Below, piece by piece: positions 14,117-26,511 of a stretch of DNA of 64,000 nt (its first letter is position 1; each line of letters opens with the position of its first letter). Under the pieces are notes generated by a model. The model saw only the letters and a program-made list of their open reading frames with translations, ran no database searches and was not told the DNA's origin. Made by a program: the position numbers and the translations under genes. The stretch is from Sordaria brevicollis (lineage: Eukaryota; Ascomycota; Sordariomycetes; Sordariales; Sordariaceae): NCBI GenBank assembly GCA_033439795.1, contig JAUTDP010000001.1, positions 5,642,001-5,706,000 of the forward strand, read 5' to 3'.

Positions 14117-14323
14117 GTTGGGTTTGTGTTGAAAGGCTGTGGATAGAGAGGTCGTTTGGCTGCATTGTAGGCCGGCGTTTCTTGACTTTATACACTAGAC
14201 GTACGGAGTACTACACAGTTGAGTTGGTATAGCGCTGATATGATCATCATTATCCCACCACCCGCTTTCCTTGATTCGAACAAACCGTTGTTGATGTTCC
14301 TTTGCTCATTTTCCCATTTGACT

Positions 14324-15648
14324 TTACAAATCAACAACCCCTCCCCTCCTCAGATACACACTCCTCCCATGTCCCTCCGGATGTCCCTTCACCTTGACCT
14401 CCTCTCCCGCCACATCCATCACCTCCTCATACCCTTCAAACCCAACCAAATCATCCCTCCAGATCTGCGCCTCTCCCCCTTCTCCTTCCTCCCCTTCCCT
14501 CCAATACAACTTCCTAAGTTTCTTATCACCAAGCACCATCCCCACTACCCTCCTGGCCTGCTCCATATCTCCCACCTCCATCAACACCCTCCTCGGCTTG
14601 TAAAGCCTCGCAATCTCCAGCAGTCGCGCATAAAACACGTCTTCCTCCTGATACCGCACTCCTTTCTTGTGCTCAAGCAGATTTTCGTCATCGGGGAAGT
14701 AGTGGTCATAAAAATGCTTCTGATGCAGATCCACCCGTTCCACAGGTGGTACGAGCGCAAGTTTGGGTTCCCAGTTGCGAACGGAGCGGGAGGTGTTTAC
14801 TCCGAAGCCGTGCGGGGAGATGTAGGGCGGGTTGGAGGTTAGGAGATCCCATTCTCCTGAAGAGGACACAGGGGAGGAGAGGATGGGATCCAAAGCGGAG
14901 GGAGAAAAAATGTCGGCTTTTAGGAACTGAACTTTTCTTTGCGTGCCTGAACTAGCTTGCGCTTTGGGAAGGTTGGAAGGCGGTGGGAAGTGGTGTAAGC
15001 GGGCGTTGTGTTGGAGGTTGCGTTGGGACAAGTTGATGGCTTTTTGGGAAATGTCTACTCCTACGACGTTTAGTGGTGTTGACGCAAGAGAGCGGGAGAG
15101 TTGGGAGTAGAGAAGGAGGGGGATGCAGCCGGTTCCGGTGCAGAGGTCGATTATGTTTATTGGCTGTTGGTCGGAATTTGACTTGGAAACAGAGCGGGAG
15201 AGGATGTTTGAGAGGTGCATTGTGTAGGATTCTGTTTCTGTTCTGTTGTGTTTGAAAAATGTCAGATTTTATGTCGAGGGATATAGTGTTGTCCGTTCAA
15301 GAAAGATGATTAAGAGAAGTGATGAAAAACGTCTTGAAAGAGCGAACGTGAACAAAGGAGCACATACCTCGGAATCAACACCCCAGAGCGACACTGAATT
15401 TCCAAATCACCAAATGGCTGGTTCCCCAGCACGTAAGCCAACGGTAACCCTTTGCCTCGCTTATCACAAAGCTTCCATACTCGCGCGCCAAAGGGGATGA
15501 TGGATGGGGTTTCAGCGACGTGTTGTTTGATCCACCGCAGCTCGTTGGCGGTTGATTCGAGAGTGCGGCAGACGGGGAGGAGTTTGGCGGCGTTGAGACC
15601 GAATTTCTTGCGGCCGAGCCAGAAGAGCTGGGGTTTTATTCGAGGCAT
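14324..15648 (-). CDS. mtq1: HemK/PrmC-type release-factor glutamine N5-methyltransferase (Mtq1-like)
   Basis: This SAM-dependent enzyme methylates the Gln of the GGQ motif in a class I release factor. The presence of the N-terminal helical domain suggests the mitochondrial Mtq1 type rather than cytosolic Mtq2. Exons are 15648-15368 and 15242-14324, with a 125-bp intron (GTATGT donor), giving 399 residues. The start is the ATG at 15648; an upstream in-frame TTG at 15657 is not a likely start. The junction rebuilds the conserved linker LIPR-TETE. Methyltransferase motif I reads IIDLCTGTGCIPLLL, and the catalytic NPPY motif (TSNPPYIS) is near residue 229. A non-conserved stretch follows the NPPY motif. 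It is convergent with the flippase gene at a distance of only ~200 bp. Confidence 0.88.
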
Positions 15649-16215
15649 GTCTTTCAATGAGTAAGTGCCCGAGAAGTTTCAATTTACAGTTCCGAGTGAG
15701 TGTTCCTGAAGTTACTGACTATTGAGGATGATGTTGCGATGAAGAAAATGTGACGACTTTCGAAATTTGTTTCACACATCAGATTTTGTTCGCTGCCTAG
15801 CTACTTAACTCTTTTGAACCCAAACAAGTATTATTCCGTCAATATCCTCAAAAGAAGATCACATCATCTCTTTGAAGTCAATATCTTCACATAACCAAGG
15901 TGAACTCAACGGTTGACGTTGAAGTGACCGGGTACCCTTTCCATGAGGCGCATCGAGCTCACTCTCAACTTATCTTATCTTATCAGATCAAGGCTGCGAT
16001 AAGCTTCCCCACATCGATGACGCCAAAAGTTACCCCTTGGCGCCCTTGCACTTCTATGCACTCGTAACTCCGAGCTCTCCGTTTACATGACACAATCACC
16101 ATCACCAACTCCATTGCGACAACGGCGACGATTATATAAGACGGTATTCGCGACCTCGAAACCACGTTTCATACATCAGAAAACCATACGCACTACAAAC
16201 GCCCCCGAAACGAAT
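15649..16215. promoter_or_regulatory. Divergent promoter region between mtq1 and the Aim32-like gene
   Basis: This 567-bp spacer serves both divergent genes. A TATA-like element lies at 16133-16140, upstream of the rightward gene. Runs of CTTATC near 15960-15985 could be GATA-factor sites on the other strand. No gene is seen. Confidence 0.4.
16133..16140 (+). promoter_or_regulatory. TATA-box-like element of the Aim32-like gene
   Basis: TATATAAG lies 76 bp before the ATG at 16216. Its position argues that the in-frame ATG at 16087, which precedes it, is not the translation start. Confidence 0.5.
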
Positions 16216-17421
16216 ATGCTCCTCCTCCGACCCCTCCGGCAAGCATCACGAGTCGCAACCACAGCCTGGAGCGCATCAACAGCGCGTGCTTGCGTTCCAC
16301 GCTCCAACAATGTAGCCCTTTCATTCCGACGTACCTACGGAGCGCGAGGCGCAATGGCGACCTTCCCGACAATCGATACATGCCCGTCGCCCACCTGCTC
16401 ATGCGCCGCGACTCCCACGTTTCCCGAAGGTTTCGAGATCGACCATACCACGCCTCTCAACGGGCTTATGCCAGCACATGCCCAACAAGTCCTTATCTGC
16501 ACTGGCAAAGACGACTGGCCATCAAAGATCGAAGACGATGAGGATGGCAAAAACCACGCCGCCATGCTGCGCGATTTGATCGGCCGTGGAGGACCGTTTA
16601 GCGATGTGAGTTGACCATGAGGAGCCTAGCCAGCACAAGAAGAAAGAGATGGAACGAAAAGAAAGCAGTAATGGCTAACAGGTAAGTTCCCATCTCCCTC
16701 TATTTTGCTTCTATAGCCATTCCACAACATTTCCGTCCTCAACGTCTCGTTTCCCCCATCTTCGTCTTCTTCGCCAGGCAACACCTCAGTGTATATGCTT
16801 CCCGACTTCAAGTATCTTCCCTCTCTCTCTTCCGAGCCCGAGCAAGTCAAGGCACTTGTAAAAGCCTACCTTCTTCCCGAAAAGCTCAATAAGGTGCATG
16901 ATTACTCCCCACCTGCCAAACGCGAGGCACTACTCCGTGACCCGAGTTATGCCGATAAGGTGCCGGGCATTCGGGACATCCGCGACGAGGTGATCGTTTT
17001 GATCTGCGGCCACGGCGGGCGTGATCAAAGGTGTGGTGTATACGGTCCCTTGCTGAGGGGAGAGTTCGAGAAGAGGTTGGCGGAGCAAGATGAAGGGATT
17101 GAGGTGCTTCAAGGCGCTGCCCCTGCCGAGAAGGAGGGACAAGAGAAGAAGACCTGGGGAGCAAGAGTCGGGTTGATCAGCCATATCGGCGGTCACAAGT
17201 TTGCAGGCAACGTGATTGTCTATATCCCACCCGGGTTCAAGACTTATGGCTCGGACGACGTGCCACATCCACTAGCTGGCCATGGCGTTTGGTACGGTAG
17301 GGTTGAGCCGAAGCATGTGGAGGGCATTGTGCAGGAGACAATCAAGAAGGGGAATGTGATCAAGGAGCTGTTTAGGGGCGGGATCAAGCAGGGTGGTGAG
17401 ATTTTGAGGTTGCCTTTGTAG
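16216..17421 (+). CDS. aim32: Aim32-like mitochondrial thioredoxin-fold ferredoxin protein
   Basis: This is a member of the sucrase/ferredoxin-like family; yeast Aim32 is a mitochondrial 2Fe-2S protein linked to redox quality control. Exons are 16216-16605 and 16717-17421 (intron GTGAGT to CTATAG), giving 364 residues. I chose the ATG at 16216 because it opens an Arg/Ala/Ser-rich presequence without acidic residues and lies just after a TATA box. An upstream in-frame ATG at 16087 would add 43 residues. The C-terminal half carries ICGHGGRDQRCGVYGP (a C-x8-C pair) and HIGGHKFAGNVIVYIP (H-x3-H), the cluster-binding signature of this family. A Cys-rich CPSPTCSC stretch near the N-terminus may be a further metal site. 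Confidence in the family is high; the mitochondrial location is inferred. Confidence 0.87.
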
Positions 17422-18290
17422 AAGTTGTAGGTAGCATTTGTGGTAGTTCTTGAATAAGTTCGTGAACAAACATCAAAGAAATATCATTGAAGATCCAAAT
17501 TTCGATCCGTAACATGGGTCTAAAGCGTGCATTTAGTCTTCTTGTGGTGCGGACGAGCTAAAAGCATTGAGCACCTTTTGCACTCATCCAGAAGCAGCAA
17601 AAGCAGCCATCGTACACCACCAAAACCACCTCACCCACCGTGTCTCAAAACTAATTAAAATTGATATCAAAAGAACGGCAAAAAAATGCAATGATCATTT
17701 ATACAGCTTTGTCTTTGATATTGAGTGCAACAAAATGGCAAAAGCTCAAGTTGCCCAGGGTACGCCACTACTCGACCGGTGACGTTCCCAGCTGCTAACC
17801 CTACGAACCCGCGGTTCCTCAACGCCTGCGCCATTTGACCGACACATAATACGTTGTGGTAGAGTGCCTGGGAAGGTGCCTTATGTAGCGCCTGCAGATG
17901 GCGGACGGGGCATGAGGGTTGAGATGGAAGGGCCGGCCGAGTCGGGTCTGGGCTTGTGAGTGGAGATTGGGACTGGAAGGTGTTGTGTAACTGGGAAGGG
18001 GCGACGGGATGGGCGTAGACCAACGGCTCGGCTTATAGATGATCATTCGGGACTTATTAGATGATGGACAGATACTGTAGGTTCATTCTAGGTATGGTAT
18101 AAACTCTAGCCGTACTATCTATAGGAAATAATTGTACAACCTCAAGAGTGTAAGGTATCTGGCACGAAGCAATCAAAATGCTTGAATGAAAATGCATAAT
18201 ATCGCTCCCAACCCCCTACCCCCTTGCTACCATTCTATCCTCCCCTCAATTCAGTCTATTGAATGATCTGGCCCCGAGCCACAATGTGTA
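17422..18290. other. Intergenic region with one copy of a dispersed repeat
   Basis: This gap lies between two convergent genes. It contains the 92-bp repeat at 17731-17822. Open frames across it (for example 17667-18023 on the minus strand) have no recognisable product and are open mainly through the repeat. Confidence 0.5.
17731..17822 (+). repeat. 92-bp dispersed repeat, copy A
   Basis: It matches the reverse complement of 26934-27025 at 91 of 92 positions by eye; the single mismatch is at 17817. Beyond the core a weaker match (CTGCGCCA then GACC) continues after a short insertion in copy B. It contains a short open frame, MAKAQVAQGTPLLDR, at 17734-17781. Confidence 0.85.
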
Positions 18291-19784
18291 TCATAGCTTT
18301 AAGACCATCCACTCCTCCCTCTTCACCTTTCCTTTCCTCATCAACTCATCCACCACCCCGCCCACAGGGCCCTGTCTCTCCAACCCCTGAGACCACGCCT
18401 TAGGACCAGCGAACCTCTCAATGAACCCATCCGGTCCTGACACCATCAGAAGATTCTTCCCATTGCTGCTGCCACCATGGCACTTACATTGCGCCTCATG
18501 ATCTTGTCTATCGCTGACATGAACCAAAGCAGCAGAGGAGTGAAGAGGACAAGAAGGGTCTGCCGTCGCCGTGCCCTTGACAAGAGACTTATTGTTGGAC
18601 GTAGTAGTAGACACCACAGCATCAACAATAGTCTTCCCATCAATCCACTTCTTCTCCGTATCAACCGTACAAGCGTAATTAAACTGCTGCGGGTGATGAA
18701 GCTTGATGTCCTGGAGGTAGGGCATCATTCCCCCTTCCTTTTTGACATCAATCGAGGAAGAGAGGTAACCCCTCTTCCTCAAACCCTCCAACTCTTCACA
18801 ATCAGGACAATCCTCCCTAAACCGATTGGCCCAGACAATGGTCATCTTTGGTGGTGTGGTGGGCATATTTTCCACCTGCTTCCACTCTTTTTGGTCATCA
18901 CCCTTCTCATAAACCGGCCCATAAAGTCGTCTAGCAACTTGCAGCGCCGGCGCAATCCCTGTGCCACCAGCCAGAAACACCACCTGCCCTTGCTTCTTCC
19001 CAGCAGTACTCTCCAGACCCAAACGCTGAACAACATCAAACCCCAAATGCGGTCCCCTCAACTCCACCTTATCGCCCACTTCCAATCTACTCAAGTAACT
19101 CGACACCTCCCCCCCTTCCATTTTGCGAATCAAAAACCTTAGTCTGCCACGAACCATCTCCTCCTTTTCTTGTCCCACTGGTGGTGGCAAAGGTGTATAG
19201 TCTCTCGCAACCTGAAGCTGGGGTTGCTTAATTTCCACACACCACAACCCATGGTGCCAGGCTTCTTGGAGTTGGTTCCTCAAGTTCTCGCTCGTGGTGG
19301 TGGTGGTCTGGCCTAGAACGGTATGGCGCGGGTTGAATGGTTCGACGGTGATGATGAATGCTGTTGAGGATACTTGTTCGCGGGAGACGATGGTGTAGGG
19401 GACGAAGGAGGTGGTGTTGAGGCTGCGAGGGGAGGTGAGGCCTAGGATGATGGGGATGTCGCTGAGGGAAAGGTCGTTGGGTTTGAGGAGGAGGGAGTGG
19501 AGGGCGTAGCCTGAGATGAGAGTGGCGAGGGAGAGTTTGAGAAATCGTCTGGGTTTCGGTGGTGGTGATGATCCTTTGGACTTTTGATCTTCAGGGTTGG
19601 GACCCATTCCTTCGCCGGATGAAGGTTTGGAGGAGTATGGCCTAGTGATCCGGAGAGTGTTGATGTTTCCTGATGGTGGGTTTGATTGCACAATGCGATA
19701 GCTTCCTGGCCTGACCGTTTGGAGACATTTCGGACTGGTAGATGGCAAACGCCGTGTAAGTGGACGGAGCAGTCGGGCGCTCAT
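18291..19784 (-). CDS. cyc2: Cyc2-like mitochondrial ferredoxin-reductase-type flavoprotein
   Basis: This single-exon protein of 497 residues has the ferredoxin-NADP reductase fold. In yeast, Cyc2 is an inner-membrane FAD protein that uses NAD(P)H to reduce heme for cytochrome c and c1 maturation. An Arg-rich presequence (residues 1-50) is followed by a Pro-rich linker and one membrane segment near 80-100 (LKLSLATLISGYALHSLLL). The FAD-binding RxYT motif appears as VARDYTPL near residue 195. The nucleotide-binding GGTGIAPALQVAR is near 273. A Cys pair, CPDCEEL, lies near residue 320, and a His/Cys-rich stretch (EAQCKCHGG) near 440 could bind metal. The family call rests on architecture; other fungal cytochrome-b5-reductase-like proteins are an alternative. 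Confidence 0.8.
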   Translation of the reverse strand: MSARLLRPLTRRLPSTSPKCLQTVRPGSYRIVQSNPPSGNINTLRITRPYSSKPSSGEGMGPNPEDQKSKGSSPPPKPRRFLKLSLATLISGYALHSLLLKPNDLSLSDIPIILGLTSPRSLNTTSFVPYTIVSREQVSSTAFIITVEPFNPRHTVLGQTTTTTSENLRNQLQEAWHHGLWCVEIKQPQLQVARDYTPLPPPVGQEKEEMVRGRLRFLIRKMEGGEVSSYLSRLEVGDKVELRGPHLGFDVVQRLGLESTAGKKQGQVVFLAGGTGIAPALQVARRLYGPVYEKGDDQKEWKQVENMPTTPPKMTIVWANRFREDCPDCEELEGLRKRGYLSSSIDVKKEGGMMPYLQDIKLHHPQQFNYACTVDTEKKWIDGKTIVDAVVSTTTSNNKSLVKGTATADPSCPLHSSAALVHVSDRQDHEAQCKCHGGSSNGKNLLMVSGPDGFIERFAGPKAWSQGLERQGPVGGVVDELMRKGKVKREEWMVLKL

Positions 19785-20375
19785 GTTGTCTGGCTGTTAT
19801 TCGGCGCGGAGATGGCAAGAAATGGTGGAGAAATTCTCACTCTTTTTTTCGGTAGAAGCGAAAGCTTATACTAAGAAAACGACTTGAGATACAGTGTAAG
19901 AGTAAGGAAAGGATGTGGCGGGGAGGGTTGAGAGAGTGAACACCGCCTGAGGTGAGGGTATGTACATGAACCGTATGATGATGTTGAGTGGAAAATGTGA
20001 AAGTGAGGTTGAAGTTAAAGGAATGGCATTCATCTTCAGGGTTAGGGTTCGCATGTTTCGATCCACCCCCGATTCGGCGCCTTTGAATAGCAGTTTCAAG
20101 AAGGATCACTACTTGGGCACAATGAAAATCTAGGATGTTGGCGATCTGGTGCAGATGTTAGCAAAGCATAGAAGGCCAGTCACTCAAGAGAGGTCTTGGT
20201 GGTTCGCTGTGGTACAAAGAACTGGGTATCTTGACACTCTATTTATCCTTGCGGTCATTATAATATTCAACCAGAAAGCTACCTTTCCAGGCCACAAGCC
20301 TTCCTGTTCGTAACAGCCTTCATCACTATCCAAGAGGCAATGCCGTCGGTTTACCAACCACCGCCAAAATCGTCA
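19785..20375. other. Intergenic: cyc2-like upstream region and permease 3' flank
   Basis: Nearly 600 bp hold the leftward promoter of the cyc2-like gene and the terminator side of the permease gene. I see no gene or repeat. Confidence 0.4.
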
Positions 20376-22296
20376 TTACCTCCTCTGCCAAAACTTCCAC
20401 CAGGGCCTTTCTTCCCTCATCTCTCTCATCCCTCCCACCTCTCTCTTAACGGCGCTCCGTCCGTTTACATACCTCCTCCAGTAATAGACAGGAACACCCA
20501 CCACGACAAAAGCCACAACCAACAACGTCTGAAGAGGCTGTGCAAAGACAGCCCTGCTCAGCAGGAACAGACTGACGCAGCAGAAAATAATGGGTGTGGT
20601 GATCCACGTCTTGTACGGCCTCTCGAGGTTGGGTTCCTTGACCCGAAGCACGATCAGACCCAGCACCGTCAAGAAGTAGAACGTATAGCCAGCCACGCCG
20701 TAAAAGGTGACAAGCGTGCCAAACTCGCCAACGCACACGTAAGCGGCCGTAAGGGCGCAGTTGAGCATGAGCGCGGGGATAGGCGTATAGAAAAGACCGG
20801 TGTCCTCGTCCGCAACGATACGGACAAGCTTCTTGGTAAACCAAGAGCGAGTGCGCGTGGTAGTTAGGGACTCATGCTGGTCAACGGCGGTGCCGCTACC
20901 AATGCGCCCGAAGAGCTCGGGGATATAGCCTTCCTTTCCGGCAACGTAGACGAGACGGCTGCTAGTAAAGGTCGAAGCGTTGAGAGCGCCAAAGCAGGAG
21001 GCGCTGACAATCAGAGCAAGGATTAGTGCGCCAACGGGGCCAAAGACCTTGGAGCCGAAAATGACGGCTACAGTATTGGTCGAATTGATGGTTTCCAGGG
21101 GAAGGACGAAGAAGTAAGCCACATTAGCCATGATGTAGCTGAGAATGACGAGGGGCATGGCTGTGTGAATGACCCGGGGCAAGTCCCGGCCAGGGTTGCG
21201 GAATTCGCCAACCACGTAATTGGTCTGGAAAACAAGGTTAGCGAGAGTCAACAAAAGGGGTAGAGGAAACTCTTACGTTATCCCATCCATCAAACGCCCA
21301 AAGACCGGCATACAAGGCCACCGCAAAAGCCGACGCATCCACCTTGGTCCCTTCAAACCAGTCATGCTTCTTCCAGTCCACATTTGCCGCGCCAGAAAAT
21401 GAGAAGCCCGTCGCCGCAACAACAATGCCAATAATGGTAACGCCAAGCAATGCAACAAATTTGAGAAACATGAGCATATCGTTCATCCTCGTCCCGAGCT
21501 TGGTCGAGACCGAGTTCAGAAATGTGACCAGAAAGAGCCCGATCAGTGCGACCGACTTGCTGATCCAGGGGTTGATAGTCTCGGCCTCGGCGCCAATGAA
21601 GGTCCTCACCAGGTACTCGCCCATAATGATGGAGATGATGGCGGCACTACCAGGCTTCAGTACCAGCACGGCGACCCATGTGAACAGAAACCCTGCCAAT
21701 TCTCCAAAGATCTTGGACAAGTATACCTGGGGTCCGCCGTTCAACGGTATGGCACCTCCCAACTCTGCGTAACTTGCGGCGCCCGTCCAGGCCAGAATAC
21801 CCGCCACAATCCACACAATAATGGCTGCTCCAGGCGACCCTGCATTGGCATTGACCTGACTGGGCGAAGAAAAGATGCCAGATCCAATGATCAAGCCCAC
21901 GATCAGAGACAACCCGTTAAGGTAGGTCAAAGTCTTGTGCTTCTCCAACGAGCCTCCTCCCAAGCCGCCATTGCCATGGCCCCTCGCTGCTGTAGGTGCA
22001 CCCAGCGGGGCATATCCGCCTCCAGTTGTCGAAGATAGAGGAAACAAGTTGTTGGCGAAGCTGAATGTCGAGTTTACAGACATGGATCGTTCTGGGCGCA
22101 CGCGGTGGCCCGAGGCAGCATAGTTGCCATTGTCCAGGGGGTCCTCTCGCTCGAGGGAGAGCTTCCGGGATGAAGATATGCTCGGCCGGGAACTGGTGTC
22201 GTCGCCGGTGTCTGGCCCGCGGTCTGAGCTTGCTAGAGAAGCGAGTTCTAGCGAGTCGCGCCCGGGTTCCAGGTTGTGTGAGTACAATGGTGGCAT
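20376..22296 (-). CDS. APC-superfamily amino-acid permease (LAT/MUP1-like)
   Basis: This plasma-membrane amino-acid transporter has two exons, 22296-21277 and 21224-20376, separated by a 52-bp intron with a GCTAAC branch site, giving 622 residues. The first ~125 residues are a Ser/Arg-rich cytosolic tail. Transmembrane segment 1 carries the family signature GLIIGSGIFSSPSQV, and about twelve hydrophobic segments follow. The exon junction rebuilds FDGWDN-TNYVVGEFRNPGRDLP, the conserved loop of L-type transporters after segment 6. Yeast Mup1 and Mup3 (methionine permeases) and animal light-chain transporters are the nearest relatives I recognise. Substrate cannot be read from sequence; methionine or other large neutral amino acids are likely. 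Confidence 0.87.
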
Positions 22297-23501
22297 GTCT
22301 CGGGTGCTACCTCTTGGGGGTGCTCGCTCGGTCGGTCGATGTCTTTCGAAGTGTTTATGTTGACAACAGGATCATAGCCGTGTAGGTGTCCTTGGATCCC
22401 CTCGATATGCGACTTGGTTATCGAGTATAAATTGGTCGAAATAGAGACTGGCGCAAATAGTATTAAGTCGTGTAATAGTGGTAAGGGTATCGTATCTCTT
22501 TTTCGTTATAATCGTGGCTGGTGGTTAACACAGTTTCCCAAGCGTAGCTCTAGACAATGTGGTGAGGCTTGAATAGCAGGCAAATAGAAGACAGAGAAGA
22601 AAGAAAGAAGCTGATTAAAAAGTCTAGAATGGTGTGGGATGCTGTCACTGGCCGAATCTGGGGAAAAGGAGGCTTGTCAGGGACGCCCTCTTCTTTTCTT
22701 TGAACAGTGACAAGACAAGTGACGCCCTGGAAGTGGAAGGTCCAGAGAAGTCTGGATGGAAACAGGGCCCAAAGTACGGGGCGGCGGGTAGCATCCCAGT
22801 CTCTCCCGGCAGGCAAGTGCGGTAAGGCAAGGCACGGCCCAATGCGGCCAATTGCGGACCGAGAAGCAGGTCCAAGGGGCACGCTCCACGCCAAGACTTT
22901 GACCTCCAGTTTGCCTGGTCTGTGCACTCCCACGGTGGCCCATCTGGCAGTTGGCGGCTGTTGTGCTTGATCATGCGAAGTACAAGTGACTTGGTAATGA
23001 ATATCATGCAAACTCTGAAACATGGAATTGGATCTTATGCTTAAGCTCATTAAGCTTGTAGGTACTGGCTTTTCTCTTTGATTTTACTCTGAGCCGGCTC
23101 TGCATATGTATCACATTCCACTTGCTAAGTCTGCGAGTCTGGGGAGCTGTGGTGCAGCTTCACCTTAGGTACCGTGGACTTGCAATACCTTGCAGATCGA
23201 TATAGCCAAGAAAAGTAAAAATTGACTTGCAATGTTGAATACAAGAGCTTCAAACTGAACATATTGCTCTATCGCAGCATGTGAGAGCTTTCGTTGATTT
23301 TATTGTTTTGTAAACTCAAGAACAATTGACTATGTAAACGGAAAGACTCAGGACGCAGCTGCCCGTCAAGTTGTGTCTGGATGCAATCAAATCGGATGAA
23401 CATGCATTTCTGAAAAGAGGCATCTGCTGTCTCCTCCAACAACAATTTCCCCGCCGGTTGACCAGGCAATGTGATAGTCGGCCCAAACAAAAAACAACGC
23501 G
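22297..23501. promoter_or_regulatory. Divergent upstream region between the permease and leu-5
   Basis: This 1.2-kb gap separates two divergent genes. Open frames within it, such as 22550-23050 on the minus strand, have no recognisable domain. Homopolymer-rich stretches occur near 22490-22620. No TATA box or RNA gene is evident. Confidence 0.4.
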
Positions 23502-26500
23502 ATGCCTCTCATTTGCGCAAGGCCTCTCGGCCGGTTGGTGCCCAAGCTGGGATCATCACTACGACCACTTCTATCATCAGCAGTATCGGCTTCTCTAGCT
23601 GCTTCTCCCCGACGTCCGGTTGGCGTTGCTCTCCAGCAGCACTTGGGTTCTGAGTCTTGGAAGAGATTCTATGCCGACCACAAGCTAGACCTGCTTGCCC
23701 TCGACCAAAAATGGCGCCAGAAATGGTCCGAGTCGAGCCGTGAGAAAGGTGCAAAGGAGGAGGACGAAAAGAACAAATATGTTCTCCCCATGTTTCCTTA
23801 CCCCTCGGGTTATCTGCACCTCGGCCATCTCAGAGTCTACACCATTGCCGATGTGATCGCGAGGTTTCACACCCTCCAGGGCTCCAAAGTGCTGTTGCCT
23901 ATGGGCTGGGATGCCTTTGGATTGCCAGCTGAGAATGCTGCCATTGAGAGAGGCATCAATCCAGCCAAATGGACCAAGTCCAATATCGCGAGGATGAAGG
24001 AGCAGCTGGATGTCATGAACGGCTCATGGGACTGGAACTGCGTGCGTATTCCACATCTCATACGAGAGTATGACCATACATGCTAACCCAACGCAGGAAC
24101 TTGCTACTTGCGACCCCGAATTCTACAAGCATACCCAAAAGATCTTCCTCGCTCTCCATGAGAAGGGTCTAGCCTACCAGGCGGAAGCTGAAGTCAACTA
24201 TGACCCTGTCGACAAGACCGTGCTTGCTAACGAGCAGGTCGATGCTAATGGCTGTTCATGGAGGTCCGGCGCCAAGGTCGAGAAGCGCAAGCTGAAGCAG
24301 TGGTTCCTTAAGATCTCCGAGTTCCGTGAGTCTCTGCTCAAAGATCTCGAGACCCTGGCCAAGGATGAGGCGTGGCCTGAGAGAGTCCTGGCCATGCAGA
24401 AGAACTGGCTGGGCAAGTCCAAGGGCGCTACTGTCAAGTTCCCCGTCCTGGCTTTCAACCAGAGCACTCACTCTGCTATTGAGGTATTCACCAGCCGTCC
24501 TGATACTCTCTTTGGAGTCCAGTACATTGCCCTCGCTGCTACTCACCCTTCTGTTCAACAACTGGCCAAGAGCGATCCCGAGCTTCAGGCCTTCCTCAGC
24601 ACATTGCCCGGACTTCCTCCTGATTCCAAGGTCGGCTACCTGCTCCCTCACATCCGCGCTGTCAACCCCTTGGCCTACCACGAGGAGACGCCCGCGGACA
24701 CCAAGGTCTCCCTTCCCATCTACGTGGCGCCATATGTCCTTGGTGACTACGGTGAGGGCGCCGTCATGGGTGTGCCCGGTCATGATCTTAGAGACCATGC
24801 TTTCTGGAAAGAGCACCACTACGACGCCCCTGTCCGCTTTGTCCTGGCTGCTTCCGAGGATGAGTCCACGACTGCCATGCCCAATGAGCCATTTACTGAA
24901 CACGGCATTATGAACGCCAACAGTGGTATCTTCAAGGGCAAGTCGTCCAAGGAGGCCGGTGAGATGCTAGTCAAGCTGCTCGAGCCTGCCGGTCTCGCAA
25001 AGGAGACCGAGAAATGGCGTTTGCGCGACTGGCTGATCAGCCGTCAAAGATACTGGGGAACGCCTATCCCCATCGTGCACTGCGGTTCTTGCGGAACCGT
25101 CCCCGTCCCCGACGAGCGACTCCCCGTTGAGCTTCCCGAAGTTGACGAACACTGGGCCGGCAAGAAGACCGGCAACCCGCTCGAGTCTCAGACCGAGTGG
25201 ATCAATACCTCCTGCCCCAAGTGCGGCGGCGAGGCCAAGCGCGACACCGATACCATGGACACCTTTGTCGACTCGAGCTGGTACTACATGCGCTTCATCG
25301 ACGCTCATAACAAGGAGGTTCCCTTCTCGCCCGAGAAGGCCAAGGCTCTTACCCCCGTTGATCTCTACATCGGCGGTGTCGAGCATGCCATCTTGCATCT
25401 GCTATACTCCCGCTTCATTTACAAGTTCCTCATGACCTCCTCTTTTGCCGGCAAGGAGGCTGCCGAAGCCGCCGAGACCACCGAGGCCTCTGAGTCCTCT
25501 GAAGAAGTCTACGAACCCTTCAAGCGTCTCATCACCCAAGGCATGGTCCACGGCAAGACCTACAGCGACCCCGTTACCGGCCGCTTCCTCAAGCCCGACG
25601 AAGTCGATCTCACCAACCCTAGCCAACCCAAGGTGGTCGCCACGGGCGCCATCGCCAACGTCAGCTACGAGAAGATGTCCAAGTCCAAGCACAACGGCGT
25701 GGACCCGACGACTTTCATCGCGCAGTATGGCGCCGACGCCACGCGCGCGCACATGTTGTTCCAGGCGCCCGTCAGCGAGATTCTGGATTGGGACGAGCAT
25801 AAGATCACCGGTATTACGCGCTGGTTGAGCCGTGTTTACGACCTTGTTCAAAAGGTTGCGTCTTCCACTGAGTCCTCTTCTGCGGGTCAAAGCGTCAAGT
25901 CCTTCTTCGAAAACCACCCCAACCCCGACTCCGCCGAATACGACGCCTCCGTCGCCATCTGGCGCGAGGTCCAACGCACCATCTCTTCCGTCACCGCCTC
26001 CTACAACAAGGTGTACACCCTCAACACCGTCCCTTCGGACTTGATGTCTCTCACCAACCTCATCTGCTCTCCCTCCAACTGCGATGTCGCCTCACCCTTG
26101 GTCAAGCGCGAAGCAGTCTCTGCTTTGATCCGCATGATGGCACCCGTAGTACCCGCTTTTGCCGAGGAGTGCTGGGCTACGCTTTACCCCAACTCTGCCT
26201 CCCTTTTCGACGCCAAGAACGAGCAGGCCAGGTTCCCGGTTCCCGATGGCACCGAGGGACTGCTGAAGAGCAGGAAGCAGACTTGCGCTGTGCAGCTAAA
26301 CGGCAAGACCAAGTTCGCGGTGGAGATAGGGACGCCGCCGGCGGGCTTGTTGGAGAAGAATGCGGAGGAGAAGTTGAGGGAGTTTATTGTGGCTGAGGTG
26401 TTGAGGACGGAGGAGGGAAGACAGAAGCTAGAGGGTAGGGGCGTGGATGTGAGCAAGGCGAAGAAGGTGATTGTGGTGAGGGGTGGGAAGTTGTTGAATG

Positions 26501-26511
26501 TTGTTATGTAG
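23502..26511 (+). CDS. leu-5: Mitochondrial leucyl-tRNA synthetase
   Basis: This class I synthetase charges mitochondrial tRNA-Leu. Exons are 23502-24041 and 24097-26511, with a 55-bp intron (GTGCGT donor, GCTAAC branch), giving 984 residues. The junction rebuilds [18 protein letters not shown], the conserved leucine-binding segment. An Arg/Ser/Ala-rich presequence covers about 45 residues. The HIGH-type motif reads [13 protein letters not shown] (near residue 105), the editing (CP1) domain lies around 230-420, and the KMSKS motif reads [12 protein letters not shown] near 705. A zinc-type cluster with CGSCG and CPKCGG falls around residues 510-560. The bacterial-like layout with a C-terminal [11 protein letters not shown] tail separates it from cytosolic LeuRS. 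In N. crassa, mutations in leu-5 affect mitochondrial protein synthesis. Confidence 0.95.

Noticed and set aside
17667..18023. Minus-strand open frame containing repeat copy A, with peptide similarity to a frame over copy B
   Set aside because: The shared peptide is explained by the 91/92 nucleotide match; the frames diverge right outside the repeat and lack plausible starts.
22550..23050. 166-residue open frame upstream of leu-5
   Set aside because: No recognisable domain, uneven composition, overlapped by frames on both strands; treated as chance.
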